59,276 nucleotides of DNA from Chryseobacterium sp. (GCA_018260475.1 JAGLBA010000008.1:1-59276); one strand, 5' to 3'. Counted from the stretch's first letter, positions 22,423-32,864 are shown. Made by a program: numbers and translations. Notes: generated by a model from the letters alone, not told the origin.

Positions 22423-23058
22423 ATGATTCCATTTAATGATATTTTACTTTTCGCATTAGCAGCACTGGTTCTTGTTGTCAGCCCAGGACCAAATATGATT
22501 TACTTAATTTCTCGTTCCATAACACAAGGAAAAAAAGCAGGGTTAATTTCACTTATAGGAGTGATTTGTGGCTTTCTGTTTCATATAATTATGGTTTCTT
22601 TTGGACTTACTGCGGTACTTTTTGCAGTACCGTTTGCTTATATGTTATTGAAATCATTGGGCGTTTTATATCTTTTATACTTGGCATACCAAGCCATCAA
22701 ACCAAACAGTAAAAACATCTTTGATACAAAAACAGATTTGCCTGACGACAAACCAAGTAAGTTGTTCAGTATTGGTTTTCTAACCAACGTACTCAACCCA
22801 AAAGTTGCTGTATTTTATTTGTCATTTTTCCCTCAGTTCATAAAGCCTGAATACGGTTCAATTATGACACAGAGTTTACAACTCGGAGCTACTCAAGTTT
22901 TTGTTAGTTTCAGTATAAATTTTATTATTGTATTAACAGCATCGAAAGCAGCATTATTTTTTGCCAAAAATCCATCTTGGGTAAAAGCACAAAAATGGTT
23001 TATGGCAAGTGTTCTAACAGGGCTTGCAATTAAAATGGCTATTTCCAAAGCTAAGTAG
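22423..23058 (+). CDS. LysE/RhtB family amino-acid exporter
   Basis: 211 residues with six predicted membrane helices. The N-terminal motif SPGPNMIYLISRSITQGKKAG (about 26-46) defines the LysE superfamily, which exports amino acids or related small molecules by proton exchange. GFLTNVLNPKVAVFYLSFFPQF is the second conserved block. The coding sequence is visibly more AT-rich than the neighbouring DPP-IV gene (many TTA, ATA, TTT codons), which with the unusual leader suggests acquisition from elsewhere. Monocistronic with a strong terminator. Substrate unknown. Confidence 0.92.
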   Translation: MIPFNDILLFALAALVLVVSPGPNMIYLISRSITQGKKAGLISLIGVICGFLFHIIMVSFGLTAVLFAVPFAYMLLKSLGVLYLLYLAYQAIKPNSKNIFDTKTDLPDDKPSKLFSIGFLTNVLNPKVAVFYLSFFPQFIKPEYGSIMTQSLQLGATQVFVSFSINFIIVLTASKAALFFAKNPSWVKAQKWFMASVLTGLAIKMAISKAK

Positions 23059-23076
23059 TATCAACTTCCTTAATCA

Positions 23077-23117
23077 AACCTCATAGGTTTTGGAAACCTA
23101 TGAGGTTTTTTCTTTCA
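23077..23117 (+). terminator. Terminator of the LysE gene
   Basis: AACCTCATAGGTTT and AAACCTATGAGGTT form a 14-bp perfect stem around TGG, followed by T residues. Confidence 0.9.
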
Positions 23118-23119
23118 AA

Positions 23120-23178
23120 CCACCCCGTCAAAAATTTCTAAAAATTTTTGTCACTCCTCCGGCGGAGGGGAATTTTCC
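23120..23178. repeat. Two adjacent hairpins, probable dispersed repeat
   Basis: CAAAAATTT/AAATTTTTG (23133-23154 region) and CTCCTCC/GGCGGAG-type pairing (23156-23170). Only one copy is in this window, so its repeat status is my recollection of similar flavobacterial sequences, not something seen here. Confidence 0.35.
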
Positions 23179-23187
23179 CAACTCCGA

Positions 23188-23244
23188 CATTGCGAGCGAT
23201 GCGCGGCAATCTAAACCGTATAGCTTGCTTCGTTCCTCGCAATG
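23188..23244 (-). repeat. Repeat R4, copy 1 (CATTGCGAG hairpin)
   Basis: CATTGCGAG at one end pairs with CTCGCAATG at the other, with inner GGCAA/TTGC pairing. The reverse complement contains GAGGAACGAAGCAA, shared with the degenerate copy at 34632-34684. CATTGCGAG..CTCGCAATG hairpins of this kind are widespread in several bacterial phyla. Confidence 0.75.
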
Positions 23245-23311
23245 ACCCCGAAGAACTTGAAACTCAAAAGCCAAAACTTAAAACTTTGAACTCTTTGCGG
23301 CTGCGGGGATT

Positions 23312-23391
23312 GCGCCCCGGCTTGAGCGGAGCTCATTTTTTGAGGAGGAACGACGAAAAAAATAGCGGGAGCGGAAGACGGAAATAGGCGC
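23312..23391 (+). repeat. Intergenic repeat R1, copy 2
   Basis: 80 bp, same as copy 1 apart from the 3' bulge (AAATA before GGCGC). Lies between the convergent LysE and groL genes, directly before the groL terminator. Confidence 0.9.
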
Positions 23392-23395
23392 CCAA

Positions 23396-23429
23396 AAAAA
23401 TCCACACCGATAAATCGATGTGGATTTTT
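23396..23429 (-). terminator. Terminator of groSL
   Basis: AAAAATCCACA and TGTGGATTTTT pair around CCGATAAATCGA, itself partly self-complementary. T runs exist on both strands, so it can stop transcripts from either side. Confidence 0.8.
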
Positions 23430-23490
23430 GTATATTCCAAAGGTAGAAAGCTGCAAGCCTATTGCTTCTCGCTAAAAACCTAAGACTTTG

Positions 23491-25161
<1,671 letters not shown>

Positions 25162-25205
25162 TTATAGTTTAAATATTTATGATAGTGTAATTGTATTTTG
25201 AACAA

Positions 25206-25484
25206 TTATCCAACGATTCCGAAAAGGTCGCTTTCTTTTACGATTAGATAATCTTTTCCGTCTAATTTCAATTCGGTTCCTGAGTATTTTCCATAGAGGA
25301 CTTTGTCACCAACTTTCACGGTCATTGGTTCGTCTTTTTTGCCTTCACCTACTGCCACTACGGTGCCTTCCTGTGGTTTTTCTTTTGCGGTGTCGGGGAT
25401 GATGATTCCTGAAGCGGTTTTGGTTTCTGCTGCTGTTGGCTCTACCAAAACACGGTCTGCTAATGGTTTGAAGTTTACTGACAT
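25206..25484 (-). CDS. groS: Co-chaperonin GroES (10 kDa)
   Basis: 92 residues. Heptameric lid of the GroEL chamber. [33 protein letters not shown] holds the mobile loop (about 17-35) and the conserved GxVVAVGEG follows. [17 protein letters not shown] is the C-terminal signature. First gene of the groSL operon. No TAnnTTTG box is clear in the 200 bp upstream. Confidence 0.98.
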   Translation of the reverse strand: MSVNFKPLADRVLVEPTAAETKTASGIIIPDTAKEKPQEGTVVAVGEGKKDEPMTVKVGDKVLYGKYSGTELKLDGKDYLIVKESDLFGIVG

Positions 25485-25735
25485 AATTTTACTTTTTAAA
25501 TTTTTGTTTTAAAATTCTGCGTCGTGAAGCACCAAGAATGTGCCACGGCGGGTTTTGGATTTTGGGTTTGGGGTTTTGGGTTCAAATTGGCAGAGATTCA
25601 TTTTTGCTGGGAAATTTTGGCAGAGAAAAATAAAATTAGTTTTGCAAATCATGGAAACAGAGCTCGCAAATTCTCCAAATTCGTCTAAGTTATAGTCTAA
25701 TTTTTCATCCAAAATCTATTGATTTAAAAAATGAC
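25485..25735. other. groS upstream region with a G/T-rich tract
   Basis: Contains a run of TTTTGGG-like units (25552-25585) such as GGTTTTGGATTTTGGGTTTG, low-complexity sequence without coding potential. The groSL promoter must lie here, but I cannot place it with confidence. Confidence 0.5.
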
Positions 25736-25894
25736 TTAGACAATGCACTTTTTAGTTTTAGATAGGGGTAGTCTGGCCACAAAATCGCACCCAGAAACGA
25801 AATCCTCAATATTTAGGTTAAAATAACGCTCTGCAATTTTCTGTTGTTCGGGATTAGAAGATGCATATGATTTTAAATAAAAAAACTTTGCCTA
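25736..25894 (-). pseudogene. Start-less ORF fragment
   Basis: A 52-codon minus-strand frame with protein-like composition (SYASSNPEQQKIAERYF, NLNIEDFVSGCDFVARL) that ends in TAA at 25736-25738. It has no ATG, GTG or TTG and its upstream end overlaps the M1 peptidase terminator. Could be the tail of a degraded gene; no family recognised. Confidence 0.3.
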
Positions 25895-25907
25895 AATAGA
25901 CAAAGTT
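25878..25907 (-). terminator. Terminator of the M1 peptidase gene
   Basis: On the minus strand AACTTTG/CAAAGTT, 7 bp, with a 10-nt loop and a run of T. It lies about 75 nt after the stop. Confidence 0.8.
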
Positions 25908-25979
25908 GATTGTTTAAATCTTCGACTGCGCTTAGAAAGACAAATTTCGACTTCGCTAAGGCTGATGCAATCGCTACAG

Positions 25980-28352
25980 CTATTTTTTCGCTGCTTGCAT
26001 TGGATTTGGTTGTCCTTTGGAGGCACCGCGTGCGGCGTCTTGCTGTTTTTGTTTAAAGACTTGGAATTTTGTCGGTTCAGCGGTGGAACCTTCGGCTGCC
26101 CAAATATTGTTGCTGATATCAATATCCGCGGTTTCGCGCATCGGATCGAGTTGGATAGATTTTACTTTTTTGTTGAAATAGTATGTTTTGGACACTTTCT
26201 GTTCATTTTGTCTCCAGATTTGTGCCGCCGACTTATCCGTAAGTTTCGTACCGTCCTCGAAGGTGAATTCTAAAATAATCGGCATCACCAGCCCGCCTTT
26301 GTTAGCGAAATCTATTTGGTAAGCACGGATATTTCTGAATTGCTCTTTTTCTTTGGCAGAAAGCGCTGCAAAACGGTCATTTTTAAGTGTAAAAGTTTTG
26401 TTGGTGTCCACTTTTTCCAGTCCACGAGCGTATCGGTAGTAAAAATCTTGTGCAGTTTTGTCCTTATCCACATAGAATGAAATATTTTTATCTTCGCGGT
26501 TGCGGATTTTCGAAATATCTTCGAAAGCGTTTAGTTCTGGCTTATCGATATTTAAAACGGCTTCCCTCGGCGCAGGTACAGCGGCGTCCATATCTGGCGT
26601 GGCAACTGTCACTTTTTCAATGGCGATATCCACGGGATCGGTTCCGTAGAACCAGCCGCGCCAGAACCAATCTAAATCTTCGCCACTTGCATCCTCCATC
26701 GTGCGGAAGAAATCTGCAGGTTCAGGATGGCGAAACGCCCATCTTTTGGAATAAGTTTTGAAAGCCTTATCAAAAAGTTCCCTGCCCATAATGGTTTCAC
26801 GCAAAATATTCAAGCCCGTTGCGGGTTTGGAATACGCGTTTGGGCCAAAGCGCGCAATATTTTCAGAATTGGTCATAATGGGTTCCAATTCGTCTTTTGG
26901 TAATTTCATGTAGTCGGTAATCGTCCATGCCGGACCGCGTTTGGAAGGAAATTTGTTGTCCCAACGCTCCTCGGTAAGGTATTCTACAAAGGTATTCAAG
27001 CCCTCATCCATCCAACTCCATTGGCGCTCATCGGAATTAATGATCATTGGGAAAAAATTGTGTCCCACTTCGTGAATAATCACGCCGAGCATTCCGTTTT
27101 TGATGCCTTCAGAATAAGTTCCGTCTTTTTCAGTTCGTCCGTAATTGAAACAAATCATAGGGTACTCCATACCGTTTGCCGCTTCCACAGATTGCGCCAC
27201 AGGATACGGATACGGAATTGTAAATTCCGAGTAAGTCCTAATGGTATGTGCGACGGCTTTGGTGGAAAATTTTCGGTAAAGGGCGTAGGCTTCTTTTGGG
27301 TAGAGGCTCATGGCCATCACTTGGTTGTTGTTTTCCGGAATGGTGACTTTCATGCCGTCCCAAATGAATTTCCGCGAAGAAGTCCAAGCAAAATCACGAA
27401 CATTTTCTGCTTTGAAATTCCAAATTTTTCTTCCCGCAGATTTCGATTTTTCGGCTTTCTTGGCTTCGTCCAAAGTAACGATTTCCACTGGTTCAGAAGA
27501 AGTTTGCGCCTGAGTCCAGCGAGAAAGCTGTGCCGGAGAAAGCACTTCTTTCAAGTTCTGAATCACGCCCGTTCCCGCCACGGTATGGTCTGCCGGAACA
27601 TTCACCGAAACATTGAAATCTCCAAACACGAGCGCAAACTCGCCGCGCCCCGTGAACTGGTGGTTTTGCCATCCTTGGAAATCGCTGTAAACGCACATAC
27701 GCGGGTACCACTGAGTGATGGTAAACAAATCGTTCCCATCTTCGTCAAAATGTTCGTAGCCACCACGACCGCCCATTACCATCCGGTTTGGAATGTTGTA
27801 ATTCCAGGTGATTTTAAAAGTGATTTTTTCTCCTTTTTTCAAAATTTTAGGCAAATCGATGCGCATCATAGTTTTGTTGACCACAAAATTTAGCGGGTTG
27901 CCAGCGGCATCGGTCACTTTTTCCAAATTTACGCCATATCCATTGTCTACAGCAGGCAATTCGGTGCTTTTCAAGTGTTGGTCCGTCGTCATCTTTGGAA
28001 TCGTAGAAGAAAAATCGTAGCCTGAGTTTTTTACTGTAGATTGTTCATTTTCATCCAGTTGAAGCCAGAGATAATCCAAATCATCTGGGGAATTATTGTA
28101 ATAAGTGATGGTTTCAGAACCTCTTAAATTTTTCTTGTCTTCATCCAAATAAGCGGAAATATTATAATCCGCGCGTTGTTGCCAATATTGCGCTCCGGGA
28201 GCTCCAGAGGCAGTCCTGTAAACATTTGGCGTGGGCAAAATAGTGCTAAGCTGCTCAAACTTATTGCCGTGGTTACTGCCGGGATTGTTTTGGATATTCT
28301 GTGAAAAAGCCATCGCCGAACAAAGGATGAGCGGTAAGTATCTGAATTTCAT
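25980..28352 (-). CDS. M1 family zinc metallopeptidase (aminopeptidase N-like)
   Basis: 790 residues with a signal peptide (about 1-18, AMAFS-Q). The zinc site HEVGHN followed 18 residues later by the Glu of WMDEGLNTFVEY gives HExxH-x18-E. The usual exopeptidase motif GAMEN is here NGMEYP. The N-terminal half is the beta-sandwich of M1 enzymes (LDEDKKNLRGSETITYYNNS). It should remove N-terminal residues from peptides in the periplasm. No T9SS C-terminal domain is visible: the protein ends in a Lys/Gln-rich tail. Own promoter and terminator. Confidence 0.93.
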   Translation of the reverse strand: MKFRYLPLILCSAMAFSQNIQNNPGSNHGNKFEQLSTILPTPNVYRTASGAPGAQYWQQRADYNISAYLDEDKKNLRGSETITYYNNSPDDLDYLWLQLDENEQSTVKNSGYDFSSTIPKMTTDQHLKSTELPAVDNGYGVNLEKVTDAAGNPLNFVVNKTMMRIDLPKILKKGEKITFKITWNYNIPNRMVMGGRGGYEHFDEDGNDLFTITQWYPRMCVYSDFQGWQNHQFTGRGEFALVFGDFNVSVNVPADHTVAGTGVIQNLKEVLSPAQLSRWTQAQTSSEPVEIVTLDEAKKAEKSKSAGRKIWNFKAENVRDFAWTSSRKFIWDGMKVTIPENNNQVMAMSLYPKEAYALYRKFSTKAVAHTIRTYSEFTIPYPYPVAQSVEAANGMEYPMICFNYGRTEKDGTYSEGIKNGMLGVIIHEVGHNFFPMIINSDERQWSWMDEGLNTFVEYLTEERWDNKFPSKRGPAWTITDYMKLPKDELEPIMTNSENIARFGPNAYSKPATGLNILRETIMGRELFDKAFKTYSKRWAFRHPEPADFFRTMEDASGEDLDWFWRGWFYGTDPVDIAIEKVTVATPDMDAAVPAPREAVLNIDKPELNAFEDISKIRNREDKNISFYVDKDKTAQDFYYRYARGLEKVDTNKTFTLKNDRFAALSAKEKEQFRNIRAYQIDFANKGGLVMPIILEFTFEDGTKLTDKSAAQIWRQNEQKVSKTYYFNKKVKSIQLDPMRETADIDISNNIWAAEGSTAEPTKFQVFKQKQQDAARGASKGQPNPMQAAKK

Positions 28353-28370
28353 TGTTTCCTAATTTATCTT

Positions 28371-28378
28371 CAAATTTA
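28371..28378 (-). promoter_or_regulatory. -7 box of the M1 peptidase gene
   Basis: TAAATTTG on the minus strand, 18 nt before the ATG at 28352. Confidence 0.55.
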
Positions 28379-28605
28379 TTTAAAATTAATTAATGATTCT
28401 TCCTTTTATGATGATATTTTTAAAAAAATCGTATTCTAATTTCAGGAGACGCTTTGTCGTAGTCGTTTTAAGCGTTTAATTTTATATCCTAATAAGTTAA
28501 TTATTGTAAAAAATTTTTTCTCAGAATCATTTGTTTATTTTTTTTATAAAAACAGTCTTCACCTTTATGCCAAAGGTGAATCCCCACTAAAACAGCGAAT
28601 CCTGC
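28379..28605. other. AT-rich intergenic stretch with one hairpin
   Basis: No gene. Contains the perfect hairpin TTCACCTTT/AAAGGTGAA at 28558-28581 with a 5-nt loop and no T run. The upstream part of the M1 promoter must lie at its left end. Confidence 0.5.
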
Positions 28606-28685
28606 GCGCCCCGGCTTGAGCGGAGCTCATTTTTTGAGGAGGAACGACGAAAAAAATAGCGGGAGCGGAAGACGGATACAGGCGC
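28606..28685 (+). repeat. Intergenic repeat R1, copy 3
   Basis: 80 bp, with ATACA before the final GGCGC. It lies between two minus-strand genes (HupE/UreJ upstream, M1 peptidase downstream). Confidence 0.9.
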
Positions 28686-28746
28686 CCAAAAATAGACTTG
28701 AAAGATTAAAGAGGCAAGAACATAGACGCAGAACGATAGAAAGAGT

Positions 28747-29322
28747 TTAGAAGGGAATCCTTTCGAATGCCATTTTCAGGGCAAACAACAATGCTAAAAA
28801 TGATAAACCCAAGACTAAAAAGCGCTTCGGGACATTGAGAAAGTGCGTGAGGATTTCGGTAATGAAGAGAATTATCGCTACCAAAACAATCTGTCCCAAC
28901 TCCAATCCGATATTGAAGCCGAGAAGGCCAACCGCCATACTTTGGTCCTCGGCGAGCATGATGCGCACGGAGTTCGCGAAACCCATTCCGTGGATGAAGC
29001 CGAAAAGAAGCGCAACGGAATAGTTGACAGATAAGTGATTGAGGGTATCTTTTTTGAGTAAATTGAAGAGCGCCGTAATCGCAATGGTGCAGGGGATGAG
29101 GAACTCCACCCAATCGGATGGAATCCGCAAAACATCAAAAACGGACAACGCTAAAGTCGCGGAATGTCCAATGGTAAAGGCCGTCACGAGGATGAGTAAC
29201 TTCTTGAGGTCTTTGAGTGTGTAGGCCGCCACAAGCGCCAAAATGAATAACTGATGATCCAGAGCGTCGGTGCTGACGATGTGTTCCCAGCCGAGTTTCA
29301 AATAAAAAAGCAATTCCTGCAT
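28747..29322 (-). CDS. HupE/UreJ-like membrane protein
   Basis: 191 residues with six predicted membrane helices. HTxxxHxxD-like features of the family appear as FTIGHSATLALSVF (about 51-64) and GFIHGMGFANSVR (about 112-124), with GFNIGLELGQI following. HupE and UreJ proteins are thought to carry nickel or other metals for hydrogenase or urease; those enzymes are not in this window, so a metal role is only inferred. The divergent DUF6702 gene and the nearby M1 peptidase are habitual neighbours in flavobacteria. Confidence 0.87.
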   Translation of the reverse strand: MQELLFYLKLGWEHIVSTDALDHQLFILALVAAYTLKDLKKLLILVTAFTIGHSATLALSVFDVLRIPSDWVEFLIPCTIAITALFNLLKKDTLNHLSVNYSVALLFGFIHGMGFANSVRIMLAEDQSMAVGLLGFNIGLELGQIVLVAIILFITEILTHFLNVPKRFLVLGLSFLALLFALKMAFERIPF

Positions 29323-29361
29323 TTGAAATGATTTTCAAAGTGCGATGATACGAAATTGTTT

Positions 29362-29369
29362 TAACTTTG
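29362..29369 (+). promoter_or_regulatory. -7 box of the DUF6702 gene
   Basis: TAACTTTG, 40 nt before the TTG start at 29410. Confidence 0.55.
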
Positions 29370-29409
29370 CTGAAATTAAACCTTCATAAGGACTCTAAAA
29401 AAAGAAAAT

Positions 29410-29913
29410 TTGAAAAAGAACATCTTATTCTTTGTCGCGATTTTACTGATACTGACTTCTTTTTCTTTAAAGAAACATCCATATCATGTAGGCTCGGTGG
29501 AATTTAATTTTAATTCTAAATCCAAAACTTTCGAAATTACGGGAAAATTTTTTCTAGATGATTTGGAAAATGCAGTGAACGCGAAATATGGCGGAAATCT
29601 GCGCTTTAACAATGACAGAATGAAGCCTGAAATGAATACCGCTCTACAAAAATATTGTGCCGAATACCTAAAATTGAAAACAGACAACAAATTTTTGAAA
29701 ATGAATTACTTAGGATTCGAGGAAGACAAGGAGAGCGTGAATATTTACCTCGAAAGTGAAACGATAAAGTCCCCAAAAAAAGTTGAGACGGCCGTGAGTT
29801 TGCTTTATAATTATTTTGATGATCAATTCAATATCATCCACATCACCGTTGGCGGACAACGCAAAAGCCAAAAATTGGCTTACCCAGAACGGTATCTTTA
29901 CCAGAATTTTTAA
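29410..29913 (+). CDS. DUF6702 family secreted protein
   Basis: 167 residues starting at TTG (TTGAAAAAGAAC, read MKKN); no ATG lies upstream. Signal peptide or N-terminal anchor about 1-19. The motif HPYHVGSVEFNFNSKSKTFEITGKFFLDDLE is the family's opening; many members are annotated 'peptidase E' without basis. It pairs in context with the HupE/UreJ-like gene and the M1 peptidase, and the family often travels with them. Function unknown. Confidence 0.8.
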   Translation: MKKNILFFVAILLILTSFSLKKHPYHVGSVEFNFNSKSKTFEITGKFFLDDLENAVNAKYGGNLRFNNDRMKPEMNTALQKYCAEYLKLKTDNKFLKMNYLGFEEDKESVNIYLESETIKSPKKVETAVSLLYNYFDDQFNIIHITVGGQRKSQKLAYPERYLYQNF

Positions 29914-29929
29914 AGAGTTTTCCTCAGAA

Positions 29930-30502
29930 TTAGATTTGAGTTATAAAATTCTTACAATGGGCTTCTAATTCTGGGAAAAATACATCAAAATGGGATTTTA
30001 GAGCGCTTTTGTTTTCTAAAAACACCTCAAAAATTGGAACTCTGATATCCAAATATTTGGCTTTATTCGAAACATTTCGAAAACTGTAATCTATGCCCCA
30101 ATCGTTTTGATAGTTGAAAAGCCAGTCATCTTTTTCCATTTTTTCTAAAACCAATTTAAAATTATCCGGAAGAAATGCTTTGTTTTTCCAAAGATCCTTA
30201 TAGATGTTTTGGGTTAATTTTTTGAAATCCTTTTGAGCCAACCTTTGAGCCAAAAAATAATCGAAACTCACATCTACAAAAGCACCGGAATACAGCCTCA
30301 CCAAAGGACTAAATATTTTTTTGGCAGCGTGAACTTCAGTGTGAGCATCCGTAAAGGTGTCTATCTCACGATGCAGCCTGATGCCTTTTTGGATTTCGGC
30401 AGGAAGTGCCGCACGGTCGCGGTTTTTCAGGTAGTCCGCAATCATGTTTCCGGCAAGTTGTCCTTCGGAAAAAGAAAGGTAGGCGTGGGCGAGGTAGTTC
30501 AT
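29930..30502 (-). CDS. acpH: Acyl-carrier-protein phosphodiesterase-like (AcpH, DUF479)
   Basis: 190 residues. The family removes the 4'-phosphopantetheine group from acyl carrier protein in E. coli. MNYLAHAYLSF at the start and GIRLHREIDTFTDAHTEV (about 39-56) with SGAFVDVSFDYFLAQRL carry the His/Asp residues of this HD-like all-helical fold. Ten nt separate it from the thioredoxin-like gene, so the two are probably cotranscribed. Activity is inferred from the family. Confidence 0.88.
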   Translation of the reverse strand: MNYLAHAYLSFSEGQLAGNMIADYLKNRDRAALPAEIQKGIRLHREIDTFTDAHTEVHAAKKIFSPLVRLYSGAFVDVSFDYFLAQRLAQKDFKKLTQNIYKDLWKNKAFLPDNFKLVLEKMEKDDWLFNYQNDWGIDYSFRNVSNKAKYLDIRVPIFEVFLENKSALKSHFDVFFPELEAHCKNFITQI

Positions 30503-30512
30503 TCCCGGAGAA

Positions 30513-31046
30513 TTAATTTTTTATTTTCGACCGGAATTTACTTTGATAATTATCCCATTCCTCGCGGGTTTTGATTTTCAAATAACTATTGTCGGAAATC
30601 ATACTAAGATAGGGTTCCAACTCGCTGGGGGTAAGAAGGCCATTGAGGGTTGTAATGGGTCTTGCAGACTCATCCAAAAAGACCAAACTCTTCATGGCGC
30701 TTACATTCATAAACTGCGCGTACTGGTGCGGTGCATTTCGTTTGCTCCCGTTTATGTAAGCTGGATTGGTGAAATCGCGCCCATAGATCGTTACCGGTTC
30801 ATTACCTTCCGTATTGAATTTCACGGGGTAATAATAGGCATTGATGTACTCCGCAATCACCGGGTGGGAATAGGTATTTTCATCCATCACTTTGCATGAG
30901 CTGCACGAGTCGACATAAAAATCAATAAGTATTTTTTTAGGATGGGTTTTCTGTGCTGCCAACGCTTCGTTCATCGTCATCCAACGGATTTGTCCGAAAG
31001 ATGCGACGAAAATTATTATAAATAGAGCAAAAAAATATTTCTTCAT
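30513..31046 (-). CDS. Periplasmic thioredoxin-like protein
   Basis: 177 residues with a signal peptide (about 1-18, VASFG-Q). A thioredoxin fold with redox motif CSSCK (about 48-52) in LIDFYVDSCSSCKVMDENTYSHP, followed by the cis-Pro-region text MKSLVFLDESARPI. It resembles the Thioredoxin_7/DUF255-like group that reduces or forms disulfides in the periplasm. It lies 37 nt after the POT transporter gene upstream and 10 nt before acpH, so it may be part of a three-gene unit. Confidence 0.85.
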   Translation of the reverse strand: MKKYFFALFIIIFVASFGQIRWMTMNEALAAQKTHPKKILIDFYVDSCSSCKVMDENTYSHPVIAEYINAYYYPVKFNTEGNEPVTIYGRDFTNPAYINGSKRNAPHQYAQFMNVSAMKSLVFLDESARPITTLNGLLTPSELEPYLSMISDNSYLKIKTREEWDNYQSKFRSKIKN

Positions 31047-31083
31047 ACTAAGATAGAGTGCAAAATTGGGTTTAGTTTGTATC

Positions 31084-32589
31084 CTACCGTACCTCTTGCA
31101 TCAATTTTTTGACCAAAGGGGAAATTATAATCAAAATAATTCCAGCTACGAGTGCGTAAATTGCAAGTTGCTTATACCCTTCGGCATAGGCCAAGAGTGC
31201 ATCCAGATTGGAGCTCCCTTCCTTTGCCGTCGCCATATGTGCACCGATAATTCCTGCCACATACTGCCCGTAGGCCGAGGCGAGGAACCACATTCCCATC
31301 ATCATCCCTTGTAGGTTTTTGGTGGAAAGTTTCGTCATGATGGAAAGTCCAATCGGTGAGAGACAAAGTTCCCCCAAGGTGATGACGAATAATGCGACTG
31401 TGAAGAATCTAAGCGAGGTGATACCGCCCTCGTTGGCGAAGAATTTTGTAGTGTAAAGGGTATAGAACCCAAGAGCAAGGAAAATAAACCCAAGTCCGAA
31501 TTTTATGAGCGTATTCGGTTCCAGTTTTCGTTTGTTTAGCCAAATCCAAAGCAATCCAATCGGCACTGCTGCTAATAGAACGAAGAATGCGCCGCCGGAA
31601 TTGTTGACACCATTTGGATCTAAGCCCAGGAGGTCTTTGTTGAGGTTTTTAGCGGCGAAAATGCTCATCGAGCCGCCACTTTGTTCATAGATTCCCCAGA
31701 AAATAATAGAGAAAATAATGAAAACGAGTGCCGCCCAAAGCTTTTTGCGTTCCGCGGCAGTTACTTTCGTCATTTCATAAAACAAATAAAGGAGCGTGGC
31801 AGGCCCAACAATCCACATGAAATAATCGGTGTACTCGGGAACGGAAACCATTGTCATAATCAACGGCACGAAAACCAAAGAAAGCGCATATACGCCGTAT
31901 TCTTTCCATTTCATAATCGGTGCGCTTTTAACTTCGGCATCCGGATGGCCGGGTTGAAGCCCGATTTGCCCTAATGATTTTTGTGTAAAAACAAAGTTAA
32001 TCAAACTAATGACCATGACCACTGCTGCCAAACCAAATGCGACATTCCAGCGTAACCCTTCGGGAATTAGGTTAGAAAACATTTCTCCTTTCCCAATTGC
32101 GATGCAGAAATAGCCGCCAAGCAACGCACCAAGGTTGATTCCTGCATAGAACAATGAGAAACCGGCATCTGCACGCGGATCGTTCGGTTTGTAAAGTTGG
32201 CCAACCATAGAGGAGATATTTGGTTTGAAAAAGCCGGTTCCCACTACGGTAAAAGCGATTCCCAGGAAGAAAAAACGGTGCGGATCTGTCGCCAAAATCA
32301 AACTCCCGACAATCATGAGGAGTCCGCCCCAGAACAGGGATTTCCTGAAACCTAATATCTTGTCCGCGAAAAGTCCGCCTATGAAAGTGAAGGCATATAC
32401 GAACGCTTGGGTGGCGCCATATTGCAGGTTGGCCTGCTCTTCCTGAAACTTCAATTGCGAAATCATGAAGAACACGAGCATCCCGCGCATGCCGTAGAAG
32501 CAAAAGCGCTCCCACATTTCGGAAAAGAAAAGCGACCAGATTTGTTTTGGATATTTGCCTTGGAAATTTTGTATTTGTTCGGTGGTCAT
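31084..32589 (-). CDS. POT family proton-dependent oligopeptide transporter
   Basis: 501 residues, 12 to 14 membrane helices. The ExxERFxxYG motif is present near the start (SEMWERFCFYGMRG, about 24-37), and FSLFYAGINLGALLGGY is the PTR2 signature. Imports di- and tripeptides with protons. A second POT gene lies immediately upstream, separated by R1 copy 4 and a terminator. Together with the M1 and DPP-IV peptidases they suit a peptide-using metabolism. Confidence 0.94.
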   Translation of the reverse strand: MTTEQIQNFQGKYPKQIWSLFFSEMWERFCFYGMRGMLVFFMISQLKFQEEQANLQYGATQAFVYAFTFIGGLFADKILGFRKSLFWGGLLMIVGSLILATDPHRFFFLGIAFTVVGTGFFKPNISSMVGQLYKPNDPRADAGFSLFYAGINLGALLGGYFCIAIGKGEMFSNLIPEGLRWNVAFGLAAVVMVISLINFVFTQKSLGQIGLQPGHPDAEVKSAPIMKWKEYGVYALSLVFVPLIMTMVSVPEYTDYFMWIVGPATLLYLFYEMTKVTAAERKKLWAALVFIIFSIIFWGIYEQSGGSMSIFAAKNLNKDLLGLDPNGVNNSGGAFFVLLAAVPIGLLWIWLNKRKLEPNTLIKFGLGFIFLALGFYTLYTTKFFANEGGITSLRFFTVALFVITLGELCLSPIGLSIMTKLSTKNLQGMMMGMWFLASAYGQYVAGIIGAHMATAKEGSSNLDALLAYAEGYKQLAIYALVAGIILIIISPLVKKLMQEVR

Positions 32590-32663
32590 GTGCGTTGGTT
32601 GTTAATGTTAAATGATGGGTCGTTATTAATGATGCAGTGCGTCATAAAACTTCATCAAAAATA

Positions 32664-32695
32664 ACAAAAAACCCACTGATAATAGTGGGTTTTTG
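32664..32695 (-). terminator. Terminator of the second POT gene
   Basis: AAAAACCCACT/AGTGGGTTTTT stem around GATAAT with T runs on both strands; on the minus strand it lies after the POT gene at 32865-34247 and R1 copy 4. Confidence 0.85.
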
Positions 32696-32735
32696 ACTGC
32701 TTTGAAAAAATTGTCGTTTGGACTTCGAATCTCGT

Positions 32736-32849
32736 GCGCCCCGACCTGAGCGGAACTCGTTGTGGTAGGCGGGTGCAGCGAACCGCCGAAAGGCGAGGGC
32801 GATGCGCCTGCCTACCACAACAGTGGGAGCGGAGGGCGGACATAGGCGC
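32736..32849 (+). repeat. Intergenic repeat R1, copy 4 (divergent tip)
   Basis: 114 bp. The outer parts match the other copies (GCGCCCCGACCTGAGCGG and GGGAGCGG...GGCGC), but the middle is replaced by a longer hairpin: GTTGTGGTAGGC pairs with GCCTACCACAAC, and the inner CGCC-GAAA-GGCG closes on a GAAA loop. Key comparison copy for the R1 fold. Confidence 0.85.
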
Positions 32850-32864
32850 CCAAACTATTGATTT

